From Prauserella shujinwangii (lineage in GTDB: Bacteria; Actinomycetota; Actinomycetes; Mycobacteriales; Pseudonocardiaceae): DNA of 64,000 bases. The position numbers were made by a program, and so were the translations under genes. Under the pieces are notes generated by a model. That model did no database searches. It was not told where the DNA came from and saw nothing but the letters and a program-made list of their open reading frames with translations. Shown in pieces: positions 1 through 8,739 of the stretch. The DNA is taken from NCBI RefSeq assembly GCF_003001955.1, contig NZ_PVNH01000002.1, forward strand, positions 620,001 through 684,000. The letters run 5' to 3'. Position 1 is the first letter of the stretch; every line of letters begins with the position of its first letter.

Positions 1-234
1 CCGGCCTACACCGGGCCGGCCAAGCCGGTGCAGAAGTACGCGGGCACCGACCGGCACGTGCGCGGGCTGCTGCTCGCCGTGCTGCGGGAAACCGAGGGGC
101 CGGTGCCCAAGTCGCGGCTCGACGTCGTCTGGTCGCAGGCCGGTCAGCGCGACCGGTGCCTGGACTCGTTGCTGGTGGACGGTCTCGTGGAGCAGACGGC
201 CGACGGCCGGTTCGCACTGCCCGGCGAGCACTGA
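1..234 (+). CDS. mutY: A/G-specific adenine glycosylase, C-terminal end (partial)
   Basis: Only the last 77 codons are present; the frame is open to the window edge and ends at TGA 232-234. The tail reads KYAGTDRHVRG, then LLLAVLRETEGPV, then a DSLLVDGLVEQ segment and DGRFALPGE. From memory this matches the C-terminus of actinobacterial MutY, the base-excision enzyme that removes adenine mispaired with 8-oxoguanine. The catalytic helix-hairpin-helix and the iron-sulfur cluster cysteines would lie upstream of the window. The position beside the MhuD-like gene and clpC agrees with mycobacterial gene order. The identification depends on the tail and the synteny only. Confidence 0.75.
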   Translation, partial: PAYTGPAKPVQKYAGTDRHVRGLLLAVLRETEGPVPKSRLDVVWSQAGQRDRCLDSLLVDGLVEQTADGRFALPGEH

Positions 235-258
235 CCCACTACGAAAGTTGTTGGTTAA

Positions 259-287
259 TTGTCTCCCTCGCTGCGCGGGGCTAGCGT
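259..287 (+). promoter_or_regulatory. Candidate promoter for the secreted amidase
   Basis: A -35-like TTGTCT (259-264) and a -10-like TAGCGT (282-287) are separated by exactly 17 bp, about 60 bp before the ATG at 349. A GAGGGAGA ribosome site follows just before the start codon. This is pattern matching only. Confidence 0.4.
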
Positions 288-348
288 CAGCGACGCACGA
301 CCCTGCTGATCGATCCCGTGCACGACCACACACGCGAGGGAGACCGAC

Positions 349-1317
349 ATGGCCGCTCGTCCAGGGTTCGGCCGGCGCGCGTTCGCGAAGAGCGCGCTGA
401 CCGTCACCGCCGCAGGCGCGCTCGGCGCCTTCACCGCCACCCCCGCCGCGGGCCGCGGCAGGCGCGTGGTGCCACCGCTGATCTACAGCACCGGGGACTG
501 GGGCGCACGGCCGCCCCGCGAGCCGATCACGGTGCTCGACCGCAAGCCGACCTACATCGTCGTGCACCACACCGTCGAACCCGGAAACGGCGACGACTTC
601 TCGCGCGAGCACGCCTTCGCGATCTCCAGGGCGATCCAGAACTTCCACATGGACACGCGGGGCTGGATCGACACCGGCCAGCAGTTCACCAACAGCCGGG
701 GCGGCTACATCACCGAGGGCAGGCACCGCAGCCTGGAGATCCTGCGCGGAGGAACGCAGCACGTGCAGGGCGCGAACGTGGGCGGGCACAACAGCGAGGT
801 CATCGGCATCGAGAACGAGGGCCTCTACACCGAGGAGGACGTGCCGAAGGCGCTCTGGGACTCCCTCGTCGACCTGGTCGCCTACATGGCCGACCAGTAC
901 GGGATCCGGCCCGAGTTCATCAAGGGGCACCGCGACTTCAACTCCACCCAGTGCCCCGGCGACGTGCTGTACGCGCGACTTCCCGAGCTGCGCAGGGCGG
1001 TCGGCGCCCGGCTCGGCGTCGCCGTGCGGCGGCCCGCCGAGTGGCCGCTGCTGCGGCCCGGCGACACCGGTCCGCGGGTGCGCACGGCGCAGCGGCTGCT
1101 GCGGGAGCACGGCGCCCGCGGCGTGCCGGTGGACGGCGTTTTCGGGCCGGCCACGGAGGCGGCGGTGCGCGCGTTCGCCGAGGCCAACGGCGTTCCGCAG
1201 CGGACCTGCCACGCTGCCGCGCACAGGGACGAGACCGGTTACCTCGGCGCCGACCTCTGGCCGTTGCTCGCCGCGGGTCGCGATGCGCGGGCACTACGGG
1301 CGTCGCTAGCGGCCTAG
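349..1317 (+). CDS. Secreted N-acetylmuramoyl-L-alanine amidase with peptidoglycan-binding domain
   Basis: A 322-residue cell-wall hydrolase. Residues 1-35 form an export signal with an arginine pair (R9-R10) before a hydrophobic stretch, possibly Tat-dependent. Residues about 45-215 are an Amidase_2/PGRP-type fold. H73 in VVHHT, H194 in KGHRDFN and C202 in QCPGD match the zinc ligands of T7 lysozyme, with the same H-to-C spacing of 8. Residues about 233-285 look like a PG_binding_1 repeat (LLRPGDTGPRV ... DGVFGPATEAAV). The expected reaction is cleavage of the bond between muramic acid and L-alanine in the wall. The GAGGGAGA before the ATG supports this start. The 3' end overlaps the convergent hydrolase gene by 12 bp. 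Confidence 0.85.
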   Translation: MAARPGFGRRAFAKSALTVTAAGALGAFTATPAAGRGRRVVPPLIYSTGDWGARPPREPITVLDRKPTYIVVHHTVEPGNGDDFSREHAFAISRAIQNFHMDTRGWIDTGQQFTNSRGGYITEGRHRSLEILRGGTQHVQGANVGGHNSEVIGIENEGLYTEEDVPKALWDSLVDLVAYMADQYGIRPEFIKGHRDFNSTQCPGDVLYARLPELRRAVGARLGVAVRRPAEWPLLRPGDTGPRVRTAQRLLREHGARGVPVDGVFGPATEAAVRAFAEANGVPQRTCHAAAHRDETGYLGADLWPLLAAGRDARALRASLAA

Positions 1318-2073
1318 CACCTCACACAGGAACGCCTCGACGGCGCCCCGGTACTCCAGCGGGGCGCTGTCGTGCACCACGTGCCCGGCACCGGGGACCA
1401 CGACGTGCCTGCCGCCACCCGGTGCCCGCCCGGCCAGTTCCGCCTGCTGGCCGGCGGGCATCGCGGTGTCCCCAGCCTCGATCACCAGCAGCGGGCACTG
1501 CACACCGTCCACGTACGACCAGAACTCGCGCCGCCCCCACTCGGCGGCGATCTCGTAGAGGTCGGCCAGGTCGGCGATGAGGTGGTAGCCGTCGGCCCGT
1601 TCCTCCACGCACTCGGCGAAGTAGTCACCGGTGCTGCCGAAGAACCGGCGGACGTGGGCGATCGACTGGAACGGCACCGGCCACGACTCGAAGTAGCCCC
1701 GCCACTCGTCGACGGTCCGGCCACGCTGGTCGGGCGCCATGTCCTCGACCACCACCGCGCGGACCAGGTCCGGCCGGGTGGCGGCGAGCACCCAGGCGTG
1801 CAGTCCGCCCATCGAGTGCCCGATGACGACCGCGGGGCCCTCGTCGAGTTCCCGCACCAGCGCGGCGGCGTCCGCGGCGAAGTCCTCCGTGCGCCACGGC
1901 CCCCCGCGGCGCGCGCGGCCGTGCCCCCTCGCGTCGAGCCCCACGACGTGCCCGTAGGCGGTGAGCCACTGGGCCACCGACCACCACGTGCTCGCCCGGC
2001 CCATCAGCCCGTGCAGCAGCACGATCGGCTGTCCCCGCCCGCCGAAGTCAACCACGCCCTCACGCCAGAACAC
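1306..2073 (-). CDS. Alpha/beta hydrolase fold protein
   Basis: 255 residues. The oxyanion HG is at 21-22 (LLHGLMG), the nucleophile elbow is GHSMGG with S87, the likely acid is D202 (EAGDT) and the base is H231 (GAGHVVHD), so the triad is complete. The substrate cannot be read from sequence. The start is GTG with GGAG five bases upstream. The start codon lies only 13 bp from that of the divergent M1 peptidase gene, so the two promoters must overlap coding sequence or transcripts must be leaderless. A hydrolase at the corresponding place in M. tuberculosis (Rv3591c) supports orthology. Confidence 0.8.
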   Translation of the reverse strand: MFWREGVVDFGGRGQPIVLLHGLMGRASTWWSVAQWLTAYGHVVGLDARGHGRARRGGPWRTEDFAADAAALVRELDEGPAVVIGHSMGGLHAWVLAATRPDLVRAVVVEDMAPDQRGRTVDEWRGYFESWPVPFQSIAHVRRFFGSTGDYFAECVEERADGYHLIADLADLYEIAAEWGRREFWSYVDGVQCPLLVIEAGDTAMPAGQQAELAGRAPGGGRHVVVPGAGHVVHDSAPLEYRGAVEAFLCEVLGR

Positions 2074-2086
2074 TTAGGCTCCGTCC

Positions 2087-3520
2087 ATGGTTCACGACAG
2101 GGTGCGCACCCTTCTGCTCTGCGGCCTGGTCAGCACCCTAGTCGCCTGCACAGGCGGCGAACCGGACGAACCCCGGACCGAACCCGGCGCCGCATCGCCC
2201 GGCGCATCCGGCATCGGGGACCCGTACTACCCCGACGACGGCAACGGCGGCTACGACGCGACCGGCTACGAGGTCTCCGTCCGCTACGACCCCGGCACCG
2301 GGCGGCTCGACGGCGACACCACCGTCACCGCCCGCGCCACCCAGGACCTCAGCCGGTTCAACCTCGACCTGCGCGGCTTCACCGTCTCCTCGGTGGAGGT
2401 CGACGGCGGCCCGGCCGAGTTCACCCGCGAAAGCGACACCGAGCTGGTCGTCACCCCCGCCGATCCGGTGCGGGAGGGCAGCACGTTCGCCACCCGCGTC
2501 CGCTACTCGGGGGCTCCGCTCGACGCCACGAGCGCGCAACTCGGCGACAACGGCTGGCAGCGCTCGCCCTCCGGCGGCGCCTTCGTCCTCGGCGAGCCGC
2601 ACTCCGCCGCCTACTGGTACCCGGTGAACGAGCATCCGAGGGACAAGGCGACGTTCCGCCTCACCGCACGCGTGCCCAGCGAGTGGACCGCGGTGTCCAT
2701 CGGGCGGAGGGAGAGCTCCCGCACCGCCGACGGCTGGACCACCAGCACCTGGGTGGAGCCCAACCCGGTGGCGAGCTACCTCACCACGATCGCGATCGAC
2801 CGGTTCGACGTCGTGCGCGGCACGCTCGCCGACGGCACGCCGGTGCTCAGCGCGTACGCGCCCGGCGCGAACGACCTGCGCGACGAGGGCGACCGGGTCG
2901 GCGAGATCATCGACTTCCTCGAGGGCGAGTTCGGCGAGTACCCACAGGCCACGGCGGGCGGCATCTACCTCGGTGCGGACGTCGGGTTCTCGCTGGAGAC
3001 GCAGGGCAGGCCGACCTACACCCGCACGGCGGACCTGGAGACCGTCGTCCACGAGCTCGCCCACCAGTGGTGGGGCAACACCGTGTCGGTGCGGTCGTGG
3101 GCCGACATCTGCCTGAACGAGTGCCTGGCGAGCTACTCGCAGTGGCTGTGGGCGGAGGACAAGGAGGGCGACGACCTCGACGCCCGCTACCGGCGCGCGA
3201 TCGACCGGTTCGCGGGCAGCGCGCAGTTCTGGGGCCGCAAGCTGTACGACATGGGGCCCGGTCACGAGTTCGAGGGCGTCTACAGCAAGGGCATCCTCGC
3301 GCTGCACGCGTTGCGCAGAGAGATCGGTGAGGACGCCTTCGGCAGGCTGCTGCGGGAGTTCCCGGCCCAGCACCGCAACGGCAACGCGAGCTGGCCGCAG
3401 TTCGAGAACCACGCCGAGAAGCTGGCAGGCAGGCAGCTGGACGGCTTCCTCGACGCGTGGTTCCGGGGCACCGAGCAGCCGCCCGACGAGTACCTGTACC
3501 CGGGCTCACTCCGCGGCTGA
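2087..3520 (+). CDS. M1-family zinc metallopeptidase lipoprotein
   Basis: 477 residues. A lipoprotein signal ends in the lipobox LVAC (cysteine about residue 21), so the enzyme should be anchored outside the membrane. The zinc site is complete: HELAH with H322, E323 and H326, followed 18 residues later by E345 in LNEC, the M1 spacing. In place of the usual GAMEN exopeptidase motif there is a FSLETQ-type segment, which may change how the free amino terminus is recognised. It is shorter than full M1 aminopeptidases and lacks a large C-terminal domain. TAGGCT lies 6 bases before the ATG with no clear Shine-Dalgarno sequence, which fits a leaderless transcript. Confidence 0.85.
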   Translation: MVHDRVRTLLLCGLVSTLVACTGGEPDEPRTEPGAASPGASGIGDPYYPDDGNGGYDATGYEVSVRYDPGTGRLDGDTTVTARATQDLSRFNLDLRGFTVSSVEVDGGPAEFTRESDTELVVTPADPVREGSTFATRVRYSGAPLDATSAQLGDNGWQRSPSGGAFVLGEPHSAAYWYPVNEHPRDKATFRLTARVPSEWTAVSIGRRESSRTADGWTTSTWVEPNPVASYLTTIAIDRFDVVRGTLADGTPVLSAYAPGANDLRDEGDRVGEIIDFLEGEFGEYPQATAGGIYLGADVGFSLETQGRPTYTRTADLETVVHELAHQWWGNTVSVRSWADICLNECLASYSQWLWAEDKEGDDLDARYRRAIDRFAGSAQFWGRKLYDMGPGHEFEGVYSKGILALHALRREIGEDAFGRLLREFPAQHRNGNASWPQFENHAEKLAGRQLDGFLDAWFRGTEQPPDEYLYPGSLRG

Positions 3521-3542
3521 CTGTGGCCGGGAGCGGGCGGAA

Positions 3543-3713
3543 CTAGTGTTCCGTGTCCGAAGAACGTTTGCGCTCGCCGGGGCCCGGATCGCCCCTGGCT
3601 GCGTTGTCGCAAGGCCCGAGTACGGCACCCGGTACGAGGGCCCCGCTCCGCCTTGCCAGGAACGATCCGGATCACCCGGCAAGCGTGAAACAACCTCGGA
3701 CACGGAACACTAG
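3543..3713. repeat. 171-bp palindromic (MITE-like) intergenic element
   Basis: The ends are perfect 18-bp inverted repeats (3543-3560 and 3696-3713), beginning and ending with CTAG. The halves stay recognisably complementary inward, for example CGCTCGCCGG (3571-3580) against CCGGCAAGCG, and CCGGATCG against CGATCCGG. A short inner palindrome around GTAC sits at the centre. It fills nearly all the space between the M1 peptidase and the MhuD-like gene and ends 9 bp before the latter's ATG. It could be a decayed non-autonomous element, a REP-like sequence or a terminator. Confidence 0.7.
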
Positions 3714-3722
3714 GGTTGGGGC

Positions 3723-4034
3723 ATGGCTGTCGTGAAGATCAATGCGATCACCGTCCCCGAGGGCGCGGGTGAGGAGCTGGAGCGGCGCTTCGCGGCCCGG
3801 CTGCACGCCGTCGACTCGCAGCCCGGCTTCCTCGGCTTCGAACTGCTGCGCCCGGTCGCGGGCGACAACCGGTACTTCGTCTACACCAAGTGGGAGTCGG
3901 AGGAGCACTTCCAGGCGTGGGCGCAGGGTCCGGCGAAGGAGGCCCACGCGGGTGAACGCTCGAAGCCGGTCGCCAGCGGGGCGGACCTGCTGGAGTTCGA
4001 GGTCGTGCAGAGCTCGGCGCCCAAGCCGGAGTGA
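3723..4034 (+). CDS. mhuD: MhuD-like heme-degrading monooxygenase (ABM fold)
   Basis: 103 residues, a dimeric alpha-beta-barrel (ABM) family protein. Residues known to matter in mycobacterial MhuD are all present at the same numbers: N7 (KINAI), W66 (FQAWA) and H75 (KEAHAGE), the heme ligand. MhuD cleaves heme to release iron and mycobilin-type products in the cytoplasm. The position beside clpC and mutY matches M. tuberculosis Rv3592. The stop codon overlaps the GTG of the Sir2-like gene in GTGA, implying coupled translation. The ribosome site (GGGTTGGGG) abuts the palindromic element upstream. Confidence 0.75.
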   Translation: MAVVKINAITVPEGAGEELERRFAARLHAVDSQPGFLGFELLRPVAGDNRYFVYTKWESEEHFQAWAQGPAKEAHAGERSKPVASGADLLEFEVVQSSAPKPE

Positions 4035-4846
4035 CGGCCGGGCTCGACCGCGCCGCCGAGCTGATCCGCTCGGCGAGCGCGCTGCTGGTGTGCGCCGGGG
4101 CGGGCATGGGCGTGGACTCCGGGCTGCCGGACTTCCGGGGCGACCACGGCTTCTGGCGTGCCTACCCGCCGTACGCGCGGCTCGGGTTGCGGTTCGCGGA
4201 GCTGGCCGACCCCGTGCACTTCGCCGACGACCCCGAACTGGCGTGGGGCTTCTACGGGCACCGGCTCGGCCTGTACCGGCGCACGACCCCGCACCGCGGG
4301 TTCGACCTGCTGCGCAAGTGGGGTGCCGCGAAGCCGGGCGGGGTGCGCGTGTTCACGTCGAACGTCGACGGTCAGTTTCAGCGCGCCGGGTTCGGCGGCG
4401 TCGCCGAGGCCCACGGCTCGATCCACCACCTGCAGTGCCTGCGCCCCTGCGGCGCGGACATCTGGCCCGCCGACGACGTCGAGGTGACGGTGGATCCGGA
4501 GACGATGCGGGCGAGGCCGCCGCTGCCGGCGTGCCCGCACTGCGGCGGGCTCGCCAGGCCGAACATCCTCATGTTCGGCGACTTCGCCTGGCTGCCGGAG
4601 CGGACGGACGTCCAGCTCGCCGAGCTGCGGGAGTGGCGGCGGGCCCAGCGGGACGTCGCCGTGGTCGAGCTGGGCGCGGGCACCGCGGTGCCCACCGTCC
4701 GCAGGCAGGCGGAACTGGCCAGTGCGGCCAACGCCGCCCTGGTGCGGATCAACCCGAGGGAGCCGGAGATCCGGCACGGCCGGGGCGTCTCCCTGCCGCT
4801 CGGCGCCCTCGAAGCCCTGACCAGCCTGGACGCCCGGGTGTCGTGA
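4031..4846 (+). CDS. Sir2-family NAD-dependent protein deacylase-like protein
   Basis: 271 residues. The NAD-binding GAGMGVDSGLPDFRG lies at about 23-37, TSNVDGQF at about 109-116, the catalytic histidine is H128 (AHGS) and four cysteines (C136, C140, C168, C171) form the zinc ribbon. Sirtuins remove acyl groups from lysines using NAD. GAGMGV instead of the commoner GAGIS/GAGVS places it in a divergent branch, so the activity should not be assumed. The GTG start overlaps the MhuD stop by 4 bp, so the two genes are co-translated; a functional link to heme or iron is not obvious. A strong hairpin follows the stop. Confidence 0.8.
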   Translation: MTAGLDRAAELIRSASALLVCAGAGMGVDSGLPDFRGDHGFWRAYPPYARLGLRFAELADPVHFADDPELAWGFYGHRLGLYRRTTPHRGFDLLRKWGAAKPGGVRVFTSNVDGQFQRAGFGGVAEAHGSIHHLQCLRPCGADIWPADDVEVTVDPETMRARPPLPACPHCGGLARPNILMFGDFAWLPERTDVQLAELREWRRAQRDVAVVELGAGTAVPTVRRQAELASAANAALVRINPREPEIRHGRGVSLPLGALEALTSLDARVS

Positions 4847-4890
4847 GTGGCTCGTCGCTGACGTTGTCGTCAGTAACGAGCCACTCATGA
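4841..4890. terminator. Hairpin after the Sir2-like gene (TCGTGAGTGG family)
   Basis: Outer arms 4844-4855 and 4876-4887 are 12 bp perfect complements, extended by three more bases with one mismatch. A CTGAC/GTCAG pair nests inside. There is no T-run. It lies between the convergent Sir2-like and clpC genes, so it probably ends transcription from both sides. The head TCGTGAGTGG recurs at 18278 and 33901. Confidence 0.6.
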
Positions 4891-4904
4891 CAGTCCACAC
4901 ACAC

Positions 4905-4940
4905 GAAGGCGCCCCCGCGGGATCCCACGGGGGCGCCTTC
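4905..4940 (-). terminator. clpC terminator hairpin
   Basis: A perfect 13-bp GC-rich stem (4905-4917 with 4928-4940) and a 10-base loop lie 18 bp beyond the clpC stop on the minus strand. No clear T-run is present. Confidence 0.6.
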
Positions 4941-4957
4941 GCAGCGGCTGCGGTCGC

Positions 4958-7513
4958 TTACTCGTTCTCGGACTCGCCGGTGTTGTCGTCACCGCTCGCG
5001 GCGGCGATGCTGACCGGCGGCGCGTCCGGCACGTCGAGCGGCTTCGCCTCGCCCCGGAAGACGAACCGGGCCTGGTCGTCGCGCTCGGACTCGTCGTCCC
5101 AGCCCTCGACGTCCACGATGATGATCTGACCCGGCTGGACGTCACCGAACAGGATCTTCTCGGACAGCTGGTCCTCGATCTCCCGCTGGATGGTCCGGCG
5201 GAGCGGACGGGCGCCGAGCACCGGGTCGAAGCCGCGCTTGGCCAGCAGCGCCTTCGCCTTGTCGGTGAGCTCCAGCTCCATGTCCTTGCCCTTGAGGGCC
5301 TCCTCGACCCGGCCCACCATCAGGTCCACCATCTCGATGATCTGCTCACGCGTGAGCTGGTGGAACACGATGACGTCGTCGATCCGGTTGAGGAACTCGG
5401 GCCGGAAGTGCTTCTTCATCTCCTCGTTGACCTTCTGCTTCATCTTGTCGTAGCGCGATTCCTCGTCGCTACCCGAGGTGAAGCCGAGGCTCACGGACTT
5501 CGAGATGTCCTGCGTGCCCAGGTTCGAGGTGAAGATCAGCACCGTGTTCTTGAAGTCGACTGTGCGGCCCTGACCGTCGGTGAGCCTGCCGTCCTCCAGC
5601 ACCTGCAGCAGCGTGTTGTAGATCTCCTGGTGCGCCTTCTCGATCTCGTCGAAGAGCACCACGGAGAACGGCTTGCGGCGCACCTTCTCGGTGAGCTGGC
5701 CGCCCTCCTCGTAGCCGACGTAGCCCGGAGGGGCACCGAACAGCCGCGAGGCGGTGTAGCGGTCGTGGAACTCACCCATGTCGATCTGGATGAGCGCGTC
5801 GTCCTCACCGAACAGGAAGTTGGCCAGCGCCTTGGACAGCTCGGTCTTACCGACACCGGACGGGCCGGCGAAGATGAACGAGCCGGACGGGCGCTTCGGG
5901 TCCTTCAGGCCGGCACGGGTACGCCGGATCGCCTGCGAGACCGCCTTGACGGCGTCCTCCTGGCCGATGATCCGCTTGTGCAGCTCGGACTCCATGCGGA
6001 GCAGACGCGTGGTCTCCTCCTCGGTGAGCTTGAACACCGGGATACCGGTCCAGTTGGCGAGGACCTCGGCGATCTGCTCGTCGTCGACCTCGGCGACGAC
6101 GTCCAGGTCACCGTCCTTCCACTGCTTCTCCCGCTCGGACTTCTGGCCGAGGAGGGTCTTCTCCTCGTCCCGCAGGCGCGCGGCCCGCTCGAAGTCCTGC
6201 GCGTCGATGGCCGACTCCTTCTCCCGGCGCACGTCCGCGATCTTCTCGTCGAACTCGCGCAGGTCCGGCGGAGCCGTCATCCGGCGGATCCGCATGCGGG
6301 CACCGGCCTCGTCGATCAGGTCGATCGCCTTGTCCGGCAGGTAGCGGTCGTTGATGTAACGGTCCGCGAGCGTCGCGGCCGCCACCAGCGCGGAGTCGGT
6401 GATGGAGACGCGGTGGTGCGCCTCGTACCGGTCCCGCAGGCCCTTGAGGATCTCGATCGTGTGCTCGAGCGAGGGCTCGCCGACCTGGATCGGCTGGAAG
6501 CGCCGCTCCAGCGCCGCGTCCTTCTCGATGTACTTGCGGTACTCCTCGAGGGTGGTCGCGCCGATCGTCTGCAGCTCGCCCCGCGCCAGCATCGGCTTGA
6601 GGATGCTCGCGGCGTCGATCGCGCCCTCGGCGGCACCCGCACCGACCAGCGTGTGCAGCTCGTCGATGAACAGGATGATGTCGCCGCGGGTCTTGATCTC
6701 CTTGAGCACCTTCTTCAGGCGCTCTTCGAAGTCACCGCGGTACCGCGAGCCCGCCACGAGCGACCCGAGGTCGAGCGTGTAGAGCTGCTTGTCCTTCAGC
6801 GTCTCGGGCACCTCGCCCTTGACGATGTTCTGGGCCAGTCCCTCGACCACGGCGGTCTTGCCGACACCGGGCTCGCCGATGAGGACCGGGTTGTTCTTCG
6901 TCCGGCGGGACAGCACCTGCATGACCCGCTCGATCTCCTTGCTGCGCCCGATGACCGGGTCCAGCTTGCCCTCCCGCGCGGACGCGGTGAGGTTGCGGCC
7001 GAACTGGTCGAGGACCAGCGAGGAGGACGGGGTGCCCTCACCGCGACCGCCACCGGCCTCCGCGGGCTCCTTGCCCTGGTAGCCGGACAGCAGCTGCAGC
7101 ACCTGCTGGCGCACCCGGTTGAGGTCGGCGCCGAGCTTGACGAGGACCTGGGCCGCGACACCCTCACCCTCCCGGATCAGACCGAGCAGGATGTGCTCCG
7201 TGCCGATGTAGTTGTGACCGAGCTGCAGCGCCTCGCGCAGCGACAGCTCGAGTACCTTCTTGGCACGCGGCGTGAAGGGAATGTGCCCGCTCGGGGCCTG
7301 CTGACCCTGGCCGATGATCTCCTCGACCTGCTGGCGAACACCCTCCAGCGCGATACCCAGCGACTCCAGCGCCTTGGCGGCGACACCTTCACCCTCGTGG
7401 ATCAAACCCAGGAGGATGTGCTCGGTGCCGATGTAGTTGTGGTTGAGCATCCGGGCCTCTTCCTGGGCCAGGACAACCACCCGCCTCGCGCGGTCGGTGA
7501 ACCTTTCGAACAT
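4958..7513 (-). CDS. clpC: ATP-dependent Clp protease ATPase subunit ClpC
   Basis: 851 residues, the usual length. Two Clp_N repeats open the protein (each with [13 protein letters not shown]), then AAA module 1 with Walker A GEPGVGKT at 213-220, a UVR/coiled middle domain ([12 protein letters not shown]) and AAA module 2 with GPSGVGKT at 550-557. ClpC unfolds substrates and feeds them to ClpP1P2 in the cytoplasm. I start at the ATG of MFERFTD: GAGGGA stands 6 bases before it, while the GTG two codons upstream has no spacing from that site. It is transcribed alone, away from the FhuF-like gene. Confidence 0.96.
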   Translation of the reverse strand: MFERFTDRARRVVVLAQEEARMLNHNYIGTEHILLGLIHEGEGVAAKALESLGIALEGVRQQVEEIIGQGQQAPSGHIPFTPRAKKVLELSLREALQLGHNYIGTEHILLGLIREGEGVAAQVLVKLGADLNRVRQQVLQLLSGYQGKEPAEAGGGRGEGTPSSSLVLDQFGRNLTASAREGKLDPVIGRSKEIERVMQVLSRRTKNNPVLIGEPGVGKTAVVEGLAQNIVKGEVPETLKDKQLYTLDLGSLVAGSRYRGDFEERLKKVLKEIKTRGDIILFIDELHTLVGAGAAEGAIDAASILKPMLARGELQTIGATTLEEYRKYIEKDAALERRFQPIQVGEPSLEHTIEILKGLRDRYEAHHRVSITDSALVAAATLADRYINDRYLPDKAIDLIDEAGARMRIRRMTAPPDLREFDEKIADVRREKESAIDAQDFERAARLRDEEKTLLGQKSEREKQWKDGDLDVVAEVDDEQIAEVLANWTGIPVFKLTEEETTRLLRMESELHKRIIGQEDAVKAVSQAIRRTRAGLKDPKRPSGSFIFAGPSGVGKTELSKALANFLFGEDDALIQIDMGEFHDRYTASRLFGAPPGYVGYEEGGQLTEKVRRKPFSVVLFDEIEKAHQEIYNTLLQVLEDGRLTDGQGRTVDFKNTVLIFTSNLGTQDISKSVSLGFTSGSDEESRYDKMKQKVNEEMKKHFRPEFLNRIDDVIVFHQLTREQIIEMVDLMVGRVEEALKGKDMELELTDKAKALLAKRGFDPVLGARPLRRTIQREIEDQLSEKILFGDVQPGQIIIVDVEGWDDESERDDQARFVFRGEAKPLDVPDAPPVSIAAASGDDNTGESENE

Positions 7514-7888
7514 TCCCACTCCCTCGACTGCTGCGCCGGCGGCCCGATCTCATCGTTTGTATCGCGGATCGATGAGTTCGGCACCGTGAGACCACTGTAG
7601 TAGCCATGCGCTCGTGTCGGCCTACCGCTACGGCCGATTCCGGCCTGTCCGGACCGCCCGTTCGCGGAGCACCGGCCGACAGGCAGTCGACTTATTGCTG
7701 GCTGTTGACATCTGGAACAACGCGGGGACCCCCTGCCGGATTCCGGTGCGGAGCCCCTGTCCGCTCACCGCGAACGCGACTCACCCGCCTGACGTCACCT
7801 CATCCGGGTATCCCACTGCCGGTTCCCCCGGCTCTAGGTAAGGTAAGGCAGACCTAATCGCCCGGATGGAGCAGACGGAGGGGATACG
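7514..7888. promoter_or_regulatory. Divergent intergenic region clpC / FhuF-like gene, with ClgR-like palindrome
   Basis: This 375-bp gap carries the two divergent promoters. A near-palindrome GTCCGC-N5-GCGAAC (7759-7775, one mismatch) resembles the site of ClgR, a known activator of clp genes in actinobacteria, but it lies about 240 bp from the clpC start, so the link is weak. The clear site is the IdeR-type box near the right end, listed separately. No gene was found here. Confidence 0.3.
7839..7857 (+). promoter_or_regulatory. IdeR/DtxR-type iron box
   Basis: TAAGGTAAGGCAGACCTAA matches 15 of 19 positions of the IdeR consensus, including both AGG/CCT arms. It ends 31 bp before the start of a FhuF-like ferric reductase gene, the kind of gene IdeR represses when iron is plentiful. 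Confidence 0.7.
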
Positions 7889-8728
7889 TTGAGCATCGAA
7901 CGATCCTTCCGTGATGCTCGCCACACCCGGGCCGATCTGGACTCACTGGCCGGATCGCTCGCCCGGGTCGCCGGTCTGCAGGACCGGTTCGAGCTGCGCA
8001 CCCGGCCGCCGGAGGGCGCGGGCTGGCAGCGGTGCTCCGACCTGCTCAGCGACCCCCGCCGGTTCGCGGCGTGGCGCGGCAGGCTCGCCGAGTGGCTGAG
8101 CGCGGAGTACGGGGCGGCCCCTTCCCGCACCGCCGCCGGCTACGTCATGTCGTGGTACCTCCGCGTGCCCGCCTACCTCGGCGCGCTGCTGCTGCACCAC
8201 GAGCGCCGGGTGCCCTCGCTGCGGCCGGAGGAGCTCGCCGTGCGCATCGCACCCGAAGGCAGGCCGGACCCGGTCGGCCTCGCCGTGCTCGGCGAGTCGT
8301 TCCACTGCCTGCCGCTCGACCCGGGCTCGGCCCGTCCGGAGGCGACGGTGGTGGCGGACGACCACGCGCTCGCGGACGTGCTCCGGACCCGCTACGTGGC
8401 GCACGCGGCGCGGTTCGTCCGGGCCTACGGCGCCGTCTGCCCGCTCGGGCCGAGGACGCTGTGGGCGGCCGCGACCGACGCGCTCGACAGCTGCCTGTGG
8501 TGGGTCGGGCGGCAGGGCGGCGACGAGGGCTCCGGCGTGGCCGACGCGGCACTGGTGCTCCGGTCGCGGTTCCCCCCGCTGACCGCCGCGTCGACGTTGC
8601 GGATGGCCACCACCGACGCGGGCGGCCGCACCTGGACCCGGACCAGGGAGAGCTGCTGCTTCACCTACCTGCTGCCCGGCCGCGCCGAGTGCGACGGCTG
8701 CCCCCGCACCCGCGGCAAGCAGGTCTGA
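7889..8728 (+). CDS. FhuF-like (2Fe-2S) siderophore-iron reductase
   Basis: 279 residues. The C-terminus carries the FhuF cysteine pattern C256-C257-x10-C268-x2-C271, which in FhuF binds an unusual 2Fe-2S cluster; the rest is a low-similarity helical domain. The expected role is reducing ferric iron in imported siderophore complexes in the cytoplasm. I accept a TTG start because GGAGGGG ends 5 bases before it and the IdeR box sits immediately upstream. No siderophore transporter or synthetase lies nearby, so it probably serves uptake systems elsewhere. Confidence 0.8.
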   Translation: MSIERSFRDARHTRADLDSLAGSLARVAGLQDRFELRTRPPEGAGWQRCSDLLSDPRRFAAWRGRLAEWLSAEYGAAPSRTAAGYVMSWYLRVPAYLGALLLHHERRVPSLRPEELAVRIAPEGRPDPVGLAVLGESFHCLPLDPGSARPEATVVADDHALADVLRTRYVAHAARFVRAYGAVCPLGPRTLWAAATDALDSCLWWVGRQGGDEGSGVADAALVLRSRFPPLTAASTLRMATTDAGGRTWTRTRESCCFTYLLPGRAECDGCPRTRGKQV

Positions 8729-8739
8729 CGGTCGGTGGG

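Noticed and set aside
3553-3735. 60-residue ORF inside the palindromic element
   Set aside because: It reads through the inverted repeat and into the MhuD start; no ribosome site or similarity.
5360-7600. 746-residue ORF antisense to clpC
   Set aside because: Shadow of the conserved ClpC codons; no ribosome site or domain.
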